Below, in pieces: positions 26,084-33,165 of a DNA stretch of 33,165 bases. A model generated the notes under the pieces. That model was not told where the DNA came from, searched no databases, and saw nothing but the letters and a program-made list of their open reading frames with translations. The stretch's first letter is position 1, and every line of letters begins with the position of its first letter. Origin of the DNA: Candidatus Omnitrophota bacterium (GTDB lineage Bacteria > Omnitrophota > Gorgyraeia > Zapsychrales > JAHFFX01); the NCBI GenBank assembly GCA_023247705.1, contig JAHFFY010000020.1:1-33165 (forward strand), written 5' to 3'. Both the position numbers and the translations under genes were made by a program.

Positions 26084-26177
26084 GTTGTTTTACCAATAGG
26101 GTGAATATTTCTTCTGCTATTTTTTCTTATCGTTTTTAATACTCTAAGGAAAAAATTTAATGACCGTGCGTTAATTT

Positions 26178-26207
26178 TTAACATCGCGATTATATTTTGG
26201 TTATAAT
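26178..26207 (+). promoter_or_regulatory. Promoter of dnaE
   Basis: TTAACA (26178-26183), an 18-nt spacer and a perfect TATAAT (26202-26207). It lies 47 nt before ATG 26255 and leaves room for the GAAAGG ribosome site. The rest of the ~170-nt gap after guaA shows nothing else. Confidence 0.65.
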
Positions 26208-26254
26208 TGTGGCGTTAAGATTGTTGACTTTAGTTTTTTTGAAAGGTCTTGCTT

Positions 26255-29200
26255 ATGCATCATTCGGATTTTGTCCATCTTCATGTCCATACGCAGTATA
26301 GTTTGCTGGATGGCGCTTGCCGGATCAAAGAGGTCATCCAAAAAGCGGCGGATTATAAAATGTCAGCGCTGGGGATGACGGACCATGGCAATATGTTCGG
26401 CGCGATTGAATTTTATCAAACAGCGATTAAATTGGGAGTCAAACCGATCATTGGCTGTGAAGCCTATATCGCTCCAGGAAGCCGCCTGGACCGGGGAACG
26501 ACCCAAGGGGGCGCTTCTCATTTGGTGTTGTTTGTTCGGGACGAGACCGGCTACCGCAATTTAATGAAATTGGTGTCGCTGGGATATCTGGAAGGGTTTT
26601 ATTATCGTCCGCGCATGGATAAAGAAATCCTGGCTCAATACGCCGACGGACTTTTGGCCACCTCGGCTTGCTTGCGCGGCGAACTGGCCTGGAATATCCG
26701 CAACGGAAACTATAATGCCGCACTCAAAGCGGCCGATGACCTGCACAATATTTTCGGTAAAGGGAATTTTTATCTTGAATTGATGGAAAACGGGATCCCC
26801 GACCAGAAACCGGTCAATGAAGGATTGATGAAAATTTCCAAAGATCTCAATCTTCCTCTGGTCGCCACCAATGATGTTCACTATCTGGAACAAAATCAAT
26901 ACACCGCGCACGAAGCGTTGTTGTGTATCCAAACCCAAACCTTCTTGAACGATCCCAACCGCATGCGGCTTAAAACCGATGAATTTTATTTTAAAGATCC
27001 TGCGAAAATGAGAGAGATGTTTCATTACGCCCCCGAGGCGTTGCGTAATACGCTGGAGATCGCTGATAAATGCAATCTGGAACTCAAGTTTGACAAAATC
27101 CATTTACCGCGTTACGAACCGCCCGGCGGAAAATCAAAAGAAGAATTTTTTGAAGAACTCTGCCGGGATGGCCTCAAAGACCGTTATGGCACCGTGACAC
27201 CTGAAATTCAGGAACGGCTTAAACATGAACTGGCGGTCATCAACAAGATGGGATTCGTCAGTTATTTTTTGATTGTCTGGGATTTTATCCATTATGCCAA
27301 GCAGGTGGGGATTCCTGTGGGACCGGGGAGAGGTTCCGCGGCGGGAAGTCTGGTGAGTTATCTGTTAGGCATAACCGACCTTGATCCATTAAAATACGGG
27401 CTGTTATTTGAACGGTTTTTAAATCCGGAGCGCATGGGGATGCCGGATATCGATATTGATTTTTGTTTTGAACGCCGCGGGGAAGTGATTGAATACGTGA
27501 CCAAAAAATATGGGAAGGACAACGTCGCTCAAATCATTACTTTTGGAACCATGCAAGCACGGGCGGCGATCCGCGATGTGGGGCGCGTGATGAGTGTTCC
27601 CTACGGCGATGTCGATAAGATTGCCAAGTTGATTCCCGGGGACCCGAACATTAATCTAACCGAGGCTTTAAAAATAGAACCGCAATTAAGTCAACTTTAT
27701 ACGCAGGATGAAACCGCGCGTAATGTGATTGATACCGCCAAAGTCCTGGAAGGCCTGTCGCGTCACGCCTCCATTCATGCGGCGGGGGTGGTGATTTCGG
27801 ATAAACCTTTGACGGAATATGTCTCACTCTTTAAAACCAGCGATGATCAAATCACGACCGGTTTTTCGATGGATGGGATCGCCAAGATCGGCCTGTTGAA
27901 GATGGATTTCCTGGGCCTGCGGACGTTGACGGTCATCAGTGAAGCGGTCAAATTAATTCAAAAGACCCGTCAGATCGATATCGATGTAAACAAAATTCCT
28001 CTGGACGATAAAAAGACGTACGCCCTTTTGGGACAAGCGAACAGTTTCGGGGTGTTCCAGCTGGAAAGTTCCGGGATGCGGGAACTTTTAAAAAGGATCA
28101 AACCTAATCAATTTGAGGATTTAATCTCCATCCTTGCTTTGTATCGCCCCGGACCGATCGGTAGCGGCATGATGGATGACTTTATCAAAAGAAAACGTGG
28201 TGAAATTCAAATTAAATATGATCATCCCGAGTTGGAACCCATTTTAAAAGAAACTTACGGGATTATCATTTATCAAGAACAGGTCATGCAGATAGCCTCT
28301 GTTCTCGCTGGTTTTTCTATGACGCAAGCCGATCACCTTCGGCGGGCCATGAGTAAAAAGAATCCTCTGGAAATGGAAAAGATGCGCAAGGACTTTGTGG
28401 AAGGTTGTCAGAAAACCAATAACCTCAAAGAGGATTTCAGCAATAAAATTTTTGATTTGATCGATTATTTTTCCGGTTATGGTTTTAACCGTAGCCACTC
28501 GGCGGCCTATGCGATCATTACCTATCGAACGGCTTTTTTGAAGGCCAATTATCCGGTTGAGTTTATGTGTGCCTTGCTCACATCGGAAAAAGATAATACC
28601 GACAAGATTGTTGAATACGTCAAGGAATCAGAGTCCATGGGGCTTAAGGTTTTACCTCCGGATGTGAACCAGAGTATTGCGGAATTCGATGTGATTGATC
28701 AGTCTACGATCCGTTTCGGATTATTGGCGGTTAAGAATGTGGGCAGTACGGCCATCGAATCGATTGTGGCCAAAAGAAAAGAGGGAGGCGCATATAAATC
28801 GATTTTTGATTTTTCGGAACGTGTCGATTTACGTCTGGCCAATCGGAAGGTTATGGAAAGCTTGATTAAATGCGGTGCGTTCGATGGTTTTAAGGTTTAC
28901 CGTTCCCAGATGATGGCTGTGATTGAGAAGGCGATTGAATTCGGTTCGAGAAAACAGAAAGAAAAGGCGGTCGGACAGTTTTCAATTTTTGATATGGACA
29001 GTATGCAGGAATTCAAGAATGGAACGGAGGGGTTTCCTGAAATAAAAGAATGGCCGCAATCCCAGATTTTGGCGGGAGAGAAAGAAATTTTAGGATTTTA
29101 CGTGAGCGGGCATCCGCTTTCCTATTATCGGACGGAGGCCAAAGAGTTTACTGATTATTCGACTAGAGATTTCAAAAAAGCGATTGATGGACAAGAAGTT

Positions 29201-29686
29201 AAGATAGTCGGCCTGATCAACACCGTGAAGTTGACCACAACCAAGAAGAACAATGAGCGCATGGCGATCCTCAATATTGAAGATCTGGAAGGTCAAATCG
29301 AGGCGGTGGTTTTTCCTTCGAGCTATGTAACGCTGGCCAATACCCTAAAAGAGGGAAGCGTTTCTTTGATCAAAGGGAAGGTCAGTTTTCGGGACGATTC
29401 CCCTAAGATTATTGTGAGTGACGTGAAAGCGATTGAAGAGATTTATAAATTGATTAAATCGATTAGCATCGACTTATCTTCTTTAGAAGAAAAGGATTTG
29501 GTTTCTCTTAAAGAGAAGCTGGCCGGTTTTCCAGGGAAGGTTCCGGTGTATTTGCGTTTAGATACAAAAATTTATAAGAGTGTGGAAATCCTGGTAGGGG
29601 AAGATTATTTCATTTCGCCTAATGAAGCTTTAATGAATGACCTTAAAGAGCTGGTGGGCGCGGGAAATTTTTCCTGGGCCGTCTAA
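26255..29686 (+). CDS. dnaE: DNA polymerase III alpha subunit
   Basis: A 1143-residue replicative polymerase of DnaE1 type. Domains in order: PHP (about 1-280), polymerase core with GPGRGSAAGSLVSYLLGITD and the catalytic PDIDIDF at about 396-402, fingers and tau-binding regions, a helix-hairpin-helix segment, and an OB fold near the C-terminus (VKIVGLINTVKLTTTKKNNE). The PHP metal residues look complete: His10, His12, Asp19, His44, Glu69, His89, Cys139, Asp207, His209, matching those I recall from Mycobacterium tuberculosis DnaE1, where the PHP is a proofreading exonuclease. ATG 26255 follows GAAAGG; an in-frame TTG two codons earlier is unlikely. Length is typical. Confidence 0.97.
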   Translation: MHHSDFVHLHVHTQYSLLDGACRIKEVIQKAADYKMSALGMTDHGNMFGAIEFYQTAIKLGVKPIIGCEAYIAPGSRLDRGTTQGGASHLVLFVRDETGYRNLMKLVSLGYLEGFYYRPRMDKEILAQYADGLLATSACLRGELAWNIRNGNYNAALKAADDLHNIFGKGNFYLELMENGIPDQKPVNEGLMKISKDLNLPLVATNDVHYLEQNQYTAHEALLCIQTQTFLNDPNRMRLKTDEFYFKDPAKMREMFHYAPEALRNTLEIADKCNLELKFDKIHLPRYEPPGGKSKEEFFEELCRDGLKDRYGTVTPEIQERLKHELAVINKMGFVSYFLIVWDFIHYAKQVGIPVGPGRGSAAGSLVSYLLGITDLDPLKYGLLFERFLNPERMGMPDIDIDFCFERRGEVIEYVTKKYGKDNVAQIITFGTMQARAAIRDVGRVMSVPYGDVDKIAKLIPGDPNINLTEALKIEPQLSQLYTQDETARNVIDTAKVLEGLSRHASIHAAGVVISDKPLTEYVSLFKTSDDQITTGFSMDGIAKIGLLKMDFLGLRTLTVISEAVKLIQKTRQIDIDVNKIPLDDKKTYALLGQANSFGVFQLESSGMRELLKRIKPNQFEDLISILALYRPGPIGSGMMDDFIKRKRGEIQIKYDHPELEPILKETYGIIIYQEQVMQIASVLAGFSMTQADHLRRAMSKKNPLEMEKMRKDFVEGCQKTNNLKEDFSNKIFDLIDYFSGYGFNRSHSAAYAIITYRTAFLKANYPVEFMCALLTSEKDNTDKIVEYVKESESMGLKVLPPDVNQSIAEFDVIDQSTIRFGLLAVKNVGSTAIESIVAKRKEGGAYKSIFDFSERVDLRLANRKVMESLIKCGAFDGFKVYRSQMMAVIEKAIEFGSRKQKEKAVGQFSIFDMDSMQEFKNGTEGFPEIKEWPQSQILAGEKEILGFYVSGHPLSYYRTEAKEFTDYSTRDFKKAIDGQEVKIVGLINTVKLTTTKKNNERMAILNIEDLEGQIEAVVFPSSYVTLANTLKEGSVSLIKGKVSFRDDSPKIIVSDVKAIEEIYKLIKSISIDLSSLEEKDLVSLKEKLAGFPGKVPVYLRLDTKIYKSVEILVGEDYFISPNEALMNDLKELVGAGNFSWAV

Positions 29687-29728
29687 ATCAATGCCCTTAA
29701 TGAGTTCAATTCCGTCCAAAATTTTTTC

Positions 29729-29757
29729 TTGACACTGTAACATCATGCTGATACGAT
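29729..29757 (+). promoter_or_regulatory. Promoter of the HU/IHF-like gene
   Basis: A perfect TTGACA (29729-29734), a 17-nt spacer and TACGAT (29752-29757) preceded by TGA, an extended -10. The start would be near 29764, giving a ~126-nt leader before ATG 29890. No dnaE terminator is visible in this 203-nt gap. Confidence 0.75.
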
Positions 29758-29889
29758 ACTTACGCTATTTTTGATAAGATAACTAAAAATTCCTGAGGAT
29801 AGAATCTTAGTAAAGCATATTGATTGTACCTGAGAATTTTAGTTTGGGCAGCCGTTGCTAAAATATATACAGGGAAGGAGAGATGCCGG

Positions 29890-30162
29890 ATGACGAAGAA
29901 AGATATTGTTCTTAAGATTACTGACATGACGGGAATCAAGCAGGTGGATGTCAAACGGATCGTTCAAAAGACGTTTGATGTAATCGTAGATAGTTTAACC
30001 CGTTCAGAAAAAGTGGAGTTGCGCAATTTCGGAGTCTTCAAAATCAAAGAAAGACGCGCTCGTTTTGGAAGAAATCCTCGTACAGGTGCCAGTGTTCCTG
30101 TCCCTCCCCGTAAAGTCGTAGTTTTTAAACCCGGGTTAGAAATGAAACAAAAAATTAAATAA
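29890..30162 (+). CDS. HU/IHF-family DNA-binding protein
   Basis: A 90-residue nucleoid protein. The dimerising helices are followed by VELRNFGVFKIKERRARFGRNPRTG, which contains the family signature and the base of the DNA-binding arm, and ends in VVVFKPG. It bends DNA as a dimer. HU and IHF subunits cannot be separated by eye. ATG 29890 is chosen because of the AAGGAGA site ~10 nt upstream and the family-like MTKKDIV start; the open frame upstream is not conserved. Confidence 0.93.
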   Translation: MTKKDIVLKITDMTGIKQVDVKRIVQKTFDVIVDSLTRSEKVELRNFGVFKIKERRARFGRNPRTGASVPVPPRKVVVFKPGLEMKQKIK

Positions 30163-30224
30163 TTATAAAGGCGATACAGCAGAATATTATTGGATAGAAA
30201 TATTATCATTAAGATTTAAATCTC

Positions 30225-30263
30225 GTTAAGGGCGGAGATAAGGAAATCATCTCCGCCCTTAAC
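30225..30263 (+). other. Very stable perfect hairpin in the hisS leader
   Basis: A 15-bp perfect stem, GTTAAGGGCGGAGAT (30225-30239) with ATCTCCGCCCTTAAC (30249-30263) and a 9-nt loop. There is no T-run on either side, so it is not a standard intrinsic terminator. It ends just 20 nt before the hisS ATG and 5 nt before its ribosome site, and may act as a transcript-stabilising or regulatory element, or as an end of the HU message. Confidence 0.7.
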
Positions 30264-30283
30264 TAATTAGGAGTTTGTTAAAG

Positions 30284-31636
30284 ATGTCGGTTGTAAAAAA
30301 ATTTTCAGTCCCGCGAGGAACGTGTGATACCCTTCCCAGCGAAATCCATCAATGGCATCATATCGAGAACACCGCACGGCGTTTGTTTTCCGTTTATGGT
30401 TATCGGGAAGTTCGTACCCCTTATTTCGAAGAGACCGGACTGTTCGCCCGTTCACTCGGCCAGACAAGTGATGTTGTACAAAAACAGATGTTAAATCTTT
30501 TTTTTTCTGCCAAAGAAGAAGGGGAAAACCGTCCACAAAATAAATCCAGAGACGATCAACCCACGGCGGGTCTTTCTTTAAGACCAGAGGCCACGGCCTC
30601 GATTGTTCGTTCCTATATTGAAAACAGTTTCCATAAAAAAGAGAGTTTATCCAAATTTTACTATATCGGCCCGATGTTCCGGGGAGAACGTCCGCAAAAA
30701 GGAAGGTTGCGGCAGTTTCATCAGATCGGGGTGGAAGCGATTGGCCCTGATTCCTCTTCACCTTACTTGGACGCGGAGGTCATCGCGTTAAGCGTCCAGT
30801 TGTTAAATGATTTTGGGCTCACAGGTTTTCAGTTAAAGATCAATAGTTTGGGTTCGCCGGAAGATAAAAAGAAATTATCGGACGTCTTGCGCGCTGCGTT
30901 ACAGAAAGATTTAGCCAAATTGTGCCCTGATTGTCAAAATCGGTTTGAACGGAACGTGTTCCGGATATTGGATTGCAAGAATCTGGAGTGTAAAACAATC
31001 GTCAGCCAGTTAAAACGCACGGAATCGCATTTATCGAAATCAAGTCAGGCTTATTTTTCTGAAGTCAAAGACGCATTAACAATCCTGAATGTCCCGTTTG
31101 AGGTTTCACCATATTTAGTGAGAGGATTGGATTATTATACGCATACGGTTTTTGAAATTTCCCACAGTTCTTTGGGCAGCCAAGATGCCCTAGGGGCCGG
31201 AGGACGATACAACAGTTTATTGACGGATTTAGGTGCTGATGCCGAGGATTCAATTGGAGCGATTGGGTTTGCTTTGGGCATTGAAAGGATTTTGTTGGTC
31301 AGAAATAGTCAAATCCAGGACACAACACCTTCCCACATGGATGTTTTTATCGTTACATTAGATCCGCAGGGCCGTCAGGATGCGTTTACGACCGGGTTTA
31401 AAATTTTAAGAGAGGTCCGTTCCAAAGGAATATCCGCCGAAATGAATTATGCGCGTGCTTCCCTGAAGAGCCAAATGCGTTTGGCCGATAAACTGGGGGC
31501 CAGATATGTTGTCATCATCGGGGAAAATGAATTAAAAGAACAAATGGCGGTCTTGAAAGATATGGAACAAAGCCTACAGGATAAAATTCAATTCAATAAG
31601 ATCAGTACTTCTTTGAAAGAAAAGTTGAAAGGATAA
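30284..31636 (+). CDS. hisS: Histidine-tRNA ligase
   Basis: A 450-residue class II synthetase that charges tRNA-His. Motif 1 region is VPRGTCDTLPSE; motif 2 is YYIGPMFRGERPQKGRLRQFHQIGVE; the histidine-specific blocks LVRGLDYYTHTVFEI and GAGGRYNSL are present; motif 3 is GFALGIERI; and a C-terminal anticodon-binding domain follows. Length is at the upper end of normal. ATG 30284 with AGGAG 10 nt upstream is preferred over TTG 30275. aspS starts 4 nt after the stop. Confidence 0.97.
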   Translation: MSVVKKFSVPRGTCDTLPSEIHQWHHIENTARRLFSVYGYREVRTPYFEETGLFARSLGQTSDVVQKQMLNLFFSAKEEGENRPQNKSRDDQPTAGLSLRPEATASIVRSYIENSFHKKESLSKFYYIGPMFRGERPQKGRLRQFHQIGVEAIGPDSSSPYLDAEVIALSVQLLNDFGLTGFQLKINSLGSPEDKKKLSDVLRAALQKDLAKLCPDCQNRFERNVFRILDCKNLECKTIVSQLKRTESHLSKSSQAYFSEVKDALTILNVPFEVSPYLVRGLDYYTHTVFEISHSSLGSQDALGAGGRYNSLLTDLGADAEDSIGAIGFALGIERILLVRNSQIQDTTPSHMDVFIVTLDPQGRQDAFTTGFKILREVRSKGISAEMNYARASLKSQMRLADKLGARYVVIIGENELKEQMAVLKDMEQSLQDKIQFNKISTSLKEKLKG

Positions 31637-31640
31637 AAAG

Positions 31641-33050
31641 ATGTTACGAACACACACCTGCGGAGAATTAAACAAAAATCATAAAGACCAGGAAGCGATA
31701 ATTTGCGGCTGGGTACACCGACGGCGTGATCACGGTAAACTTATTTTTATTGATGTGAGGGATCGTTACGGGTTAACCCAAGTTGTTTTTGTCCCATCGG
31801 TCGGGCCGCAGGCGCATCAATTGGCGCAGGGATTGGGTCCGGAATTTGTCGTGAAGATCACGGGCAAGGTTGGTATTCGTCCCAAGAACAATATCAATAT
31901 GAACATTCCCACCGGGGAAGTTGAATTGGCGGCCACACAGTTAGAAATTTTAAACCCGGCCTTGGTTCCGGTTTTCGAAATTGATGATAATATTGATCCT
32001 GCGGAAGAATCCAGGCTAACTTATCGTTATCTTGATTTACGCCGACCTAAAATTGCGCAGAATTTCTTCGTACGCCATAAAGTTTGTCAGACCATTCGCA
32101 ATTTTCTTAGCCAAGAGAATTTTTTGGAGTTGGAAACACCCATCCTGACGAAATCCACACCCGAAGGGGCGAGGGATTTTTTGGTTCCATCTCGCCTCAA
32201 CCCGGGCGAATTCTTCGCGCTGCCCCAGTCGCCGCAGCTGTTCAAACAGATTTTGATGGTTTCCGGTATGGACCGATATTTTCAGATCGTGAAATGTTTC
32301 CGCGATGAAGATTTACGGGCCGACCGCCAGCCGGAATTCACCCAAATCGATATTGAGATGTCGTTTGGAACGGAAGAAGACATTTTTTCATTGACGGAAG
32401 CGATGTATAAACGGATCTTTAAAGAAATCAAAGGAATTGATTTGGTGACTCCTTTCCCGCGCTTAACACATGCCCAGGCTATGGAGGCTTATAACAGTGA
32501 CAAACCGGACCTCCGTAAACCGGGTGAAGAATTTGCCTTTGTTTGGGTTGTCGATTTTCCGTTGTTTAAGTATAATAGCGAAGAAAAAAGATGGGAGAGC
32601 GAACACCATCCTTTTACATCGGTCAAGCCGGAAGACGTGGAGGCCTTTAAAAAGGGAGACTTAAAGAATGTCCGGGCCCTTTCCTATGATTTGGTTCTTA
32701 ACGGCAACGAATTAGGGAGCGGTTCAGTTCGTATTCACCAACGCGAGATGCAGCAGAAAATATTTGAGATTATCGGATTAGACCAAGAAGAGGCACAGAA
32801 GAGGTTTGGTTTTCTCCTGAAGGCTTTTGAATTCGGCGCCCCGCCGCATTGCGGTGTCGCTTATGGTATTGATCGGTTGGTAGCTCTTTTGTGCGGTCTG
32901 GATTCGATCCGGGACACAATCGCTTTTCCGAAAACCCAAAAAGGTAATTGTCCTATGACTGATGCCCCCAGTGTTGTCGATGAAGGACAATTAAGAGATT
33001 TAGGTTTATTGACTGTTTCTTCATTAAAAAAAAGTGGTAGTCAATACTAG
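31641..33050 (+). CDS. aspS: Aspartate-tRNA ligase lacking the GAD insertion domain
   Basis: A 469-residue class II synthetase with the bacterial-type AspRS layout but ~110-120 residues shorter than the usual ~590. The OB-fold anticodon domain has GWVHRRRDHGKLIFIDVRD; the catalytic core has QSPQLFKQILMVSGMDRYFQ, FRDEDLRADRQPEFTQID and the motif 3 region GVAYGIDRLVALL, followed by SIRDTIAFPKTQ. Bacterial AspRS normally carries a GAD domain after YGSDKPDLR. Here YNSDKPDLR (about 284-292) runs straight into KPGEEFAFVWVVDFPLF, with no frame disruption. It is cotranscribed with hisS, with an AAAGGA site before ATG 31641. Whether it also charges tRNA-Asn cannot be decided. Confidence 0.95.
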   Translation: MLRTHTCGELNKNHKDQEAIICGWVHRRRDHGKLIFIDVRDRYGLTQVVFVPSVGPQAHQLAQGLGPEFVVKITGKVGIRPKNNINMNIPTGEVELAATQLEILNPALVPVFEIDDNIDPAEESRLTYRYLDLRRPKIAQNFFVRHKVCQTIRNFLSQENFLELETPILTKSTPEGARDFLVPSRLNPGEFFALPQSPQLFKQILMVSGMDRYFQIVKCFRDEDLRADRQPEFTQIDIEMSFGTEEDIFSLTEAMYKRIFKEIKGIDLVTPFPRLTHAQAMEAYNSDKPDLRKPGEEFAFVWVVDFPLFKYNSEEKRWESEHHPFTSVKPEDVEAFKKGDLKNVRALSYDLVLNGNELGSGSVRIHQREMQQKIFEIIGLDQEEAQKRFGFLLKAFEFGAPPHCGVAYGIDRLVALLCGLDSIRDTIAFPKTQKGNCPMTDAPSVVDEGQLRDLGLLTVSSLKKSGSQY

Positions 33051-33058
33051 AATCCATC

Positions 33059-33165
33059 TCATAAATAGAGTTTAACGAGCATAAGTATTGAAGCTAACTG
33101 AACCATAGCCAGAAAATTCTCAGGATGATATTCATAACGAACAACCAAACGTCTAAAACGATTGA
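33059..33165 (-). CDS. C-terminal end of an IS4/IS5-type transposase (5' part beyond window)
   Basis: On the minus strand a frame enters from beyond the window and stops at TGA (33061-33059), leaving 34 residues (NRFRRLVVRYEYHPENFLAM and on to VKLYL). The RFRRLVVRYE..PENFLAMVQLASILMLV pattern is the familiar C-terminal helix of IS5-family DDE transposases (a catalytic-Glu region lies further upstream). The gene is convergent with aspS, whose stop is only 8 nt away. The terminal inverted repeat cannot be identified in the few bases available. Confidence 0.68.
   Translation of the reverse strand, partial: NRFRRLVVRYEYHPENFLAMVQLASILMLVKLYL

Noticed and set aside
26561-27103. 180-codon minus-strand ORF
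   Set aside because: It is a shadow of dnaE on the opposite strand.
30267-30761. 164-codon minus-strand ORF
   Set aside because: It is antisense to hisS, with low-complexity composition expected of a shadow frame.

Overview
The window looks like the chromosome of a Gram-negative bacterium of the PVC superphylum, most likely an Omnitrophota-type lineage. The strongest pointer is the protein at 9284-9583, whose first ~55 residues match the small basic protein restricted to Chlamydiae/Verrucomicrobia/Planctomycetes relatives. LPS-heptose genes (gmhA, rfaE domain II), lipoproteins, a SPOR protein, two PilZ proteins and an ExeA/GspA-type ATPase agree with a didermic cell envelope. The exact phylum is an inference. 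Almost all genes are on the + strand and densely packed; most recognisable products are core housekeeping proteins.

Layout. 1-2885: 3' end of a phosphofructokinase gene, two ADP-heptose genes, and a thiamine pair (stand-alone ThiD2-like kinase overlapping thiE). 2912-2983: tRNA-Gly(CCC). 2994-9583: a tightly coupled run in which five successive junctions overlap (by 20, 4, 4, 23 and 41 nt): NlpD-like lipoprotein, AAA ATPase, phosphodiesterase, HIT protein, Dgt-like dNTPase, GAF/HD-GYP protein. A SPOR protein and the PVC small basic protein follow, then a strong terminator hairpin. 9742-12371: SH3b protein, M50 protease, aroB. 12417-15232: a gspA/gspB-like pair on the minus strand, divergent from a cassette of PilZ, zinc-finger microprotein, second PilZ and membrane microprotein. 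15284-20775: RluA-type pseudouridine synthase, MazG-like protein, lipoprotein, a frameshifted radical SAM gene, uvrB and coaX. 20776-23128: a CIRCE-controlled groES-groEL operon with a clear promoter and terminator. 23139-26083: GuaB3-type IMP dehydrogenase and guaA. 26178-29686: dnaE. 29729-33050: HU/IHF-like protein, a stable hairpin, hisS, and an aspS without the usual GAD insertion domain. 33059-33165: the tail of an IS-type transposase on the minus strand.

How the genes fit together. guaB3 and guaA convert IMP to GMP. gmhA and the RfaE-II protein supply ADP-heptose for LPS core. The Dgt-like, MazG-like and HIT proteins are all nucleotide-handling enzymes. The HD-GYP and PilZ proteins imply cyclic-di-nucleotide signalling close to envelope genes, and the gspAB-like pair points to secretion or pilus assembly.

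No CRISPR array, prophage or obvious defence island was seen. I did not find a clearly new multi-gene system. The best candidates for something under-described are the PilZ/microprotein cassette beside gspAB, the ATPase coupled to the NlpD-like gene, the GAD-less AspRS, and two genes whose promoters are placed for leaderless transcripts.
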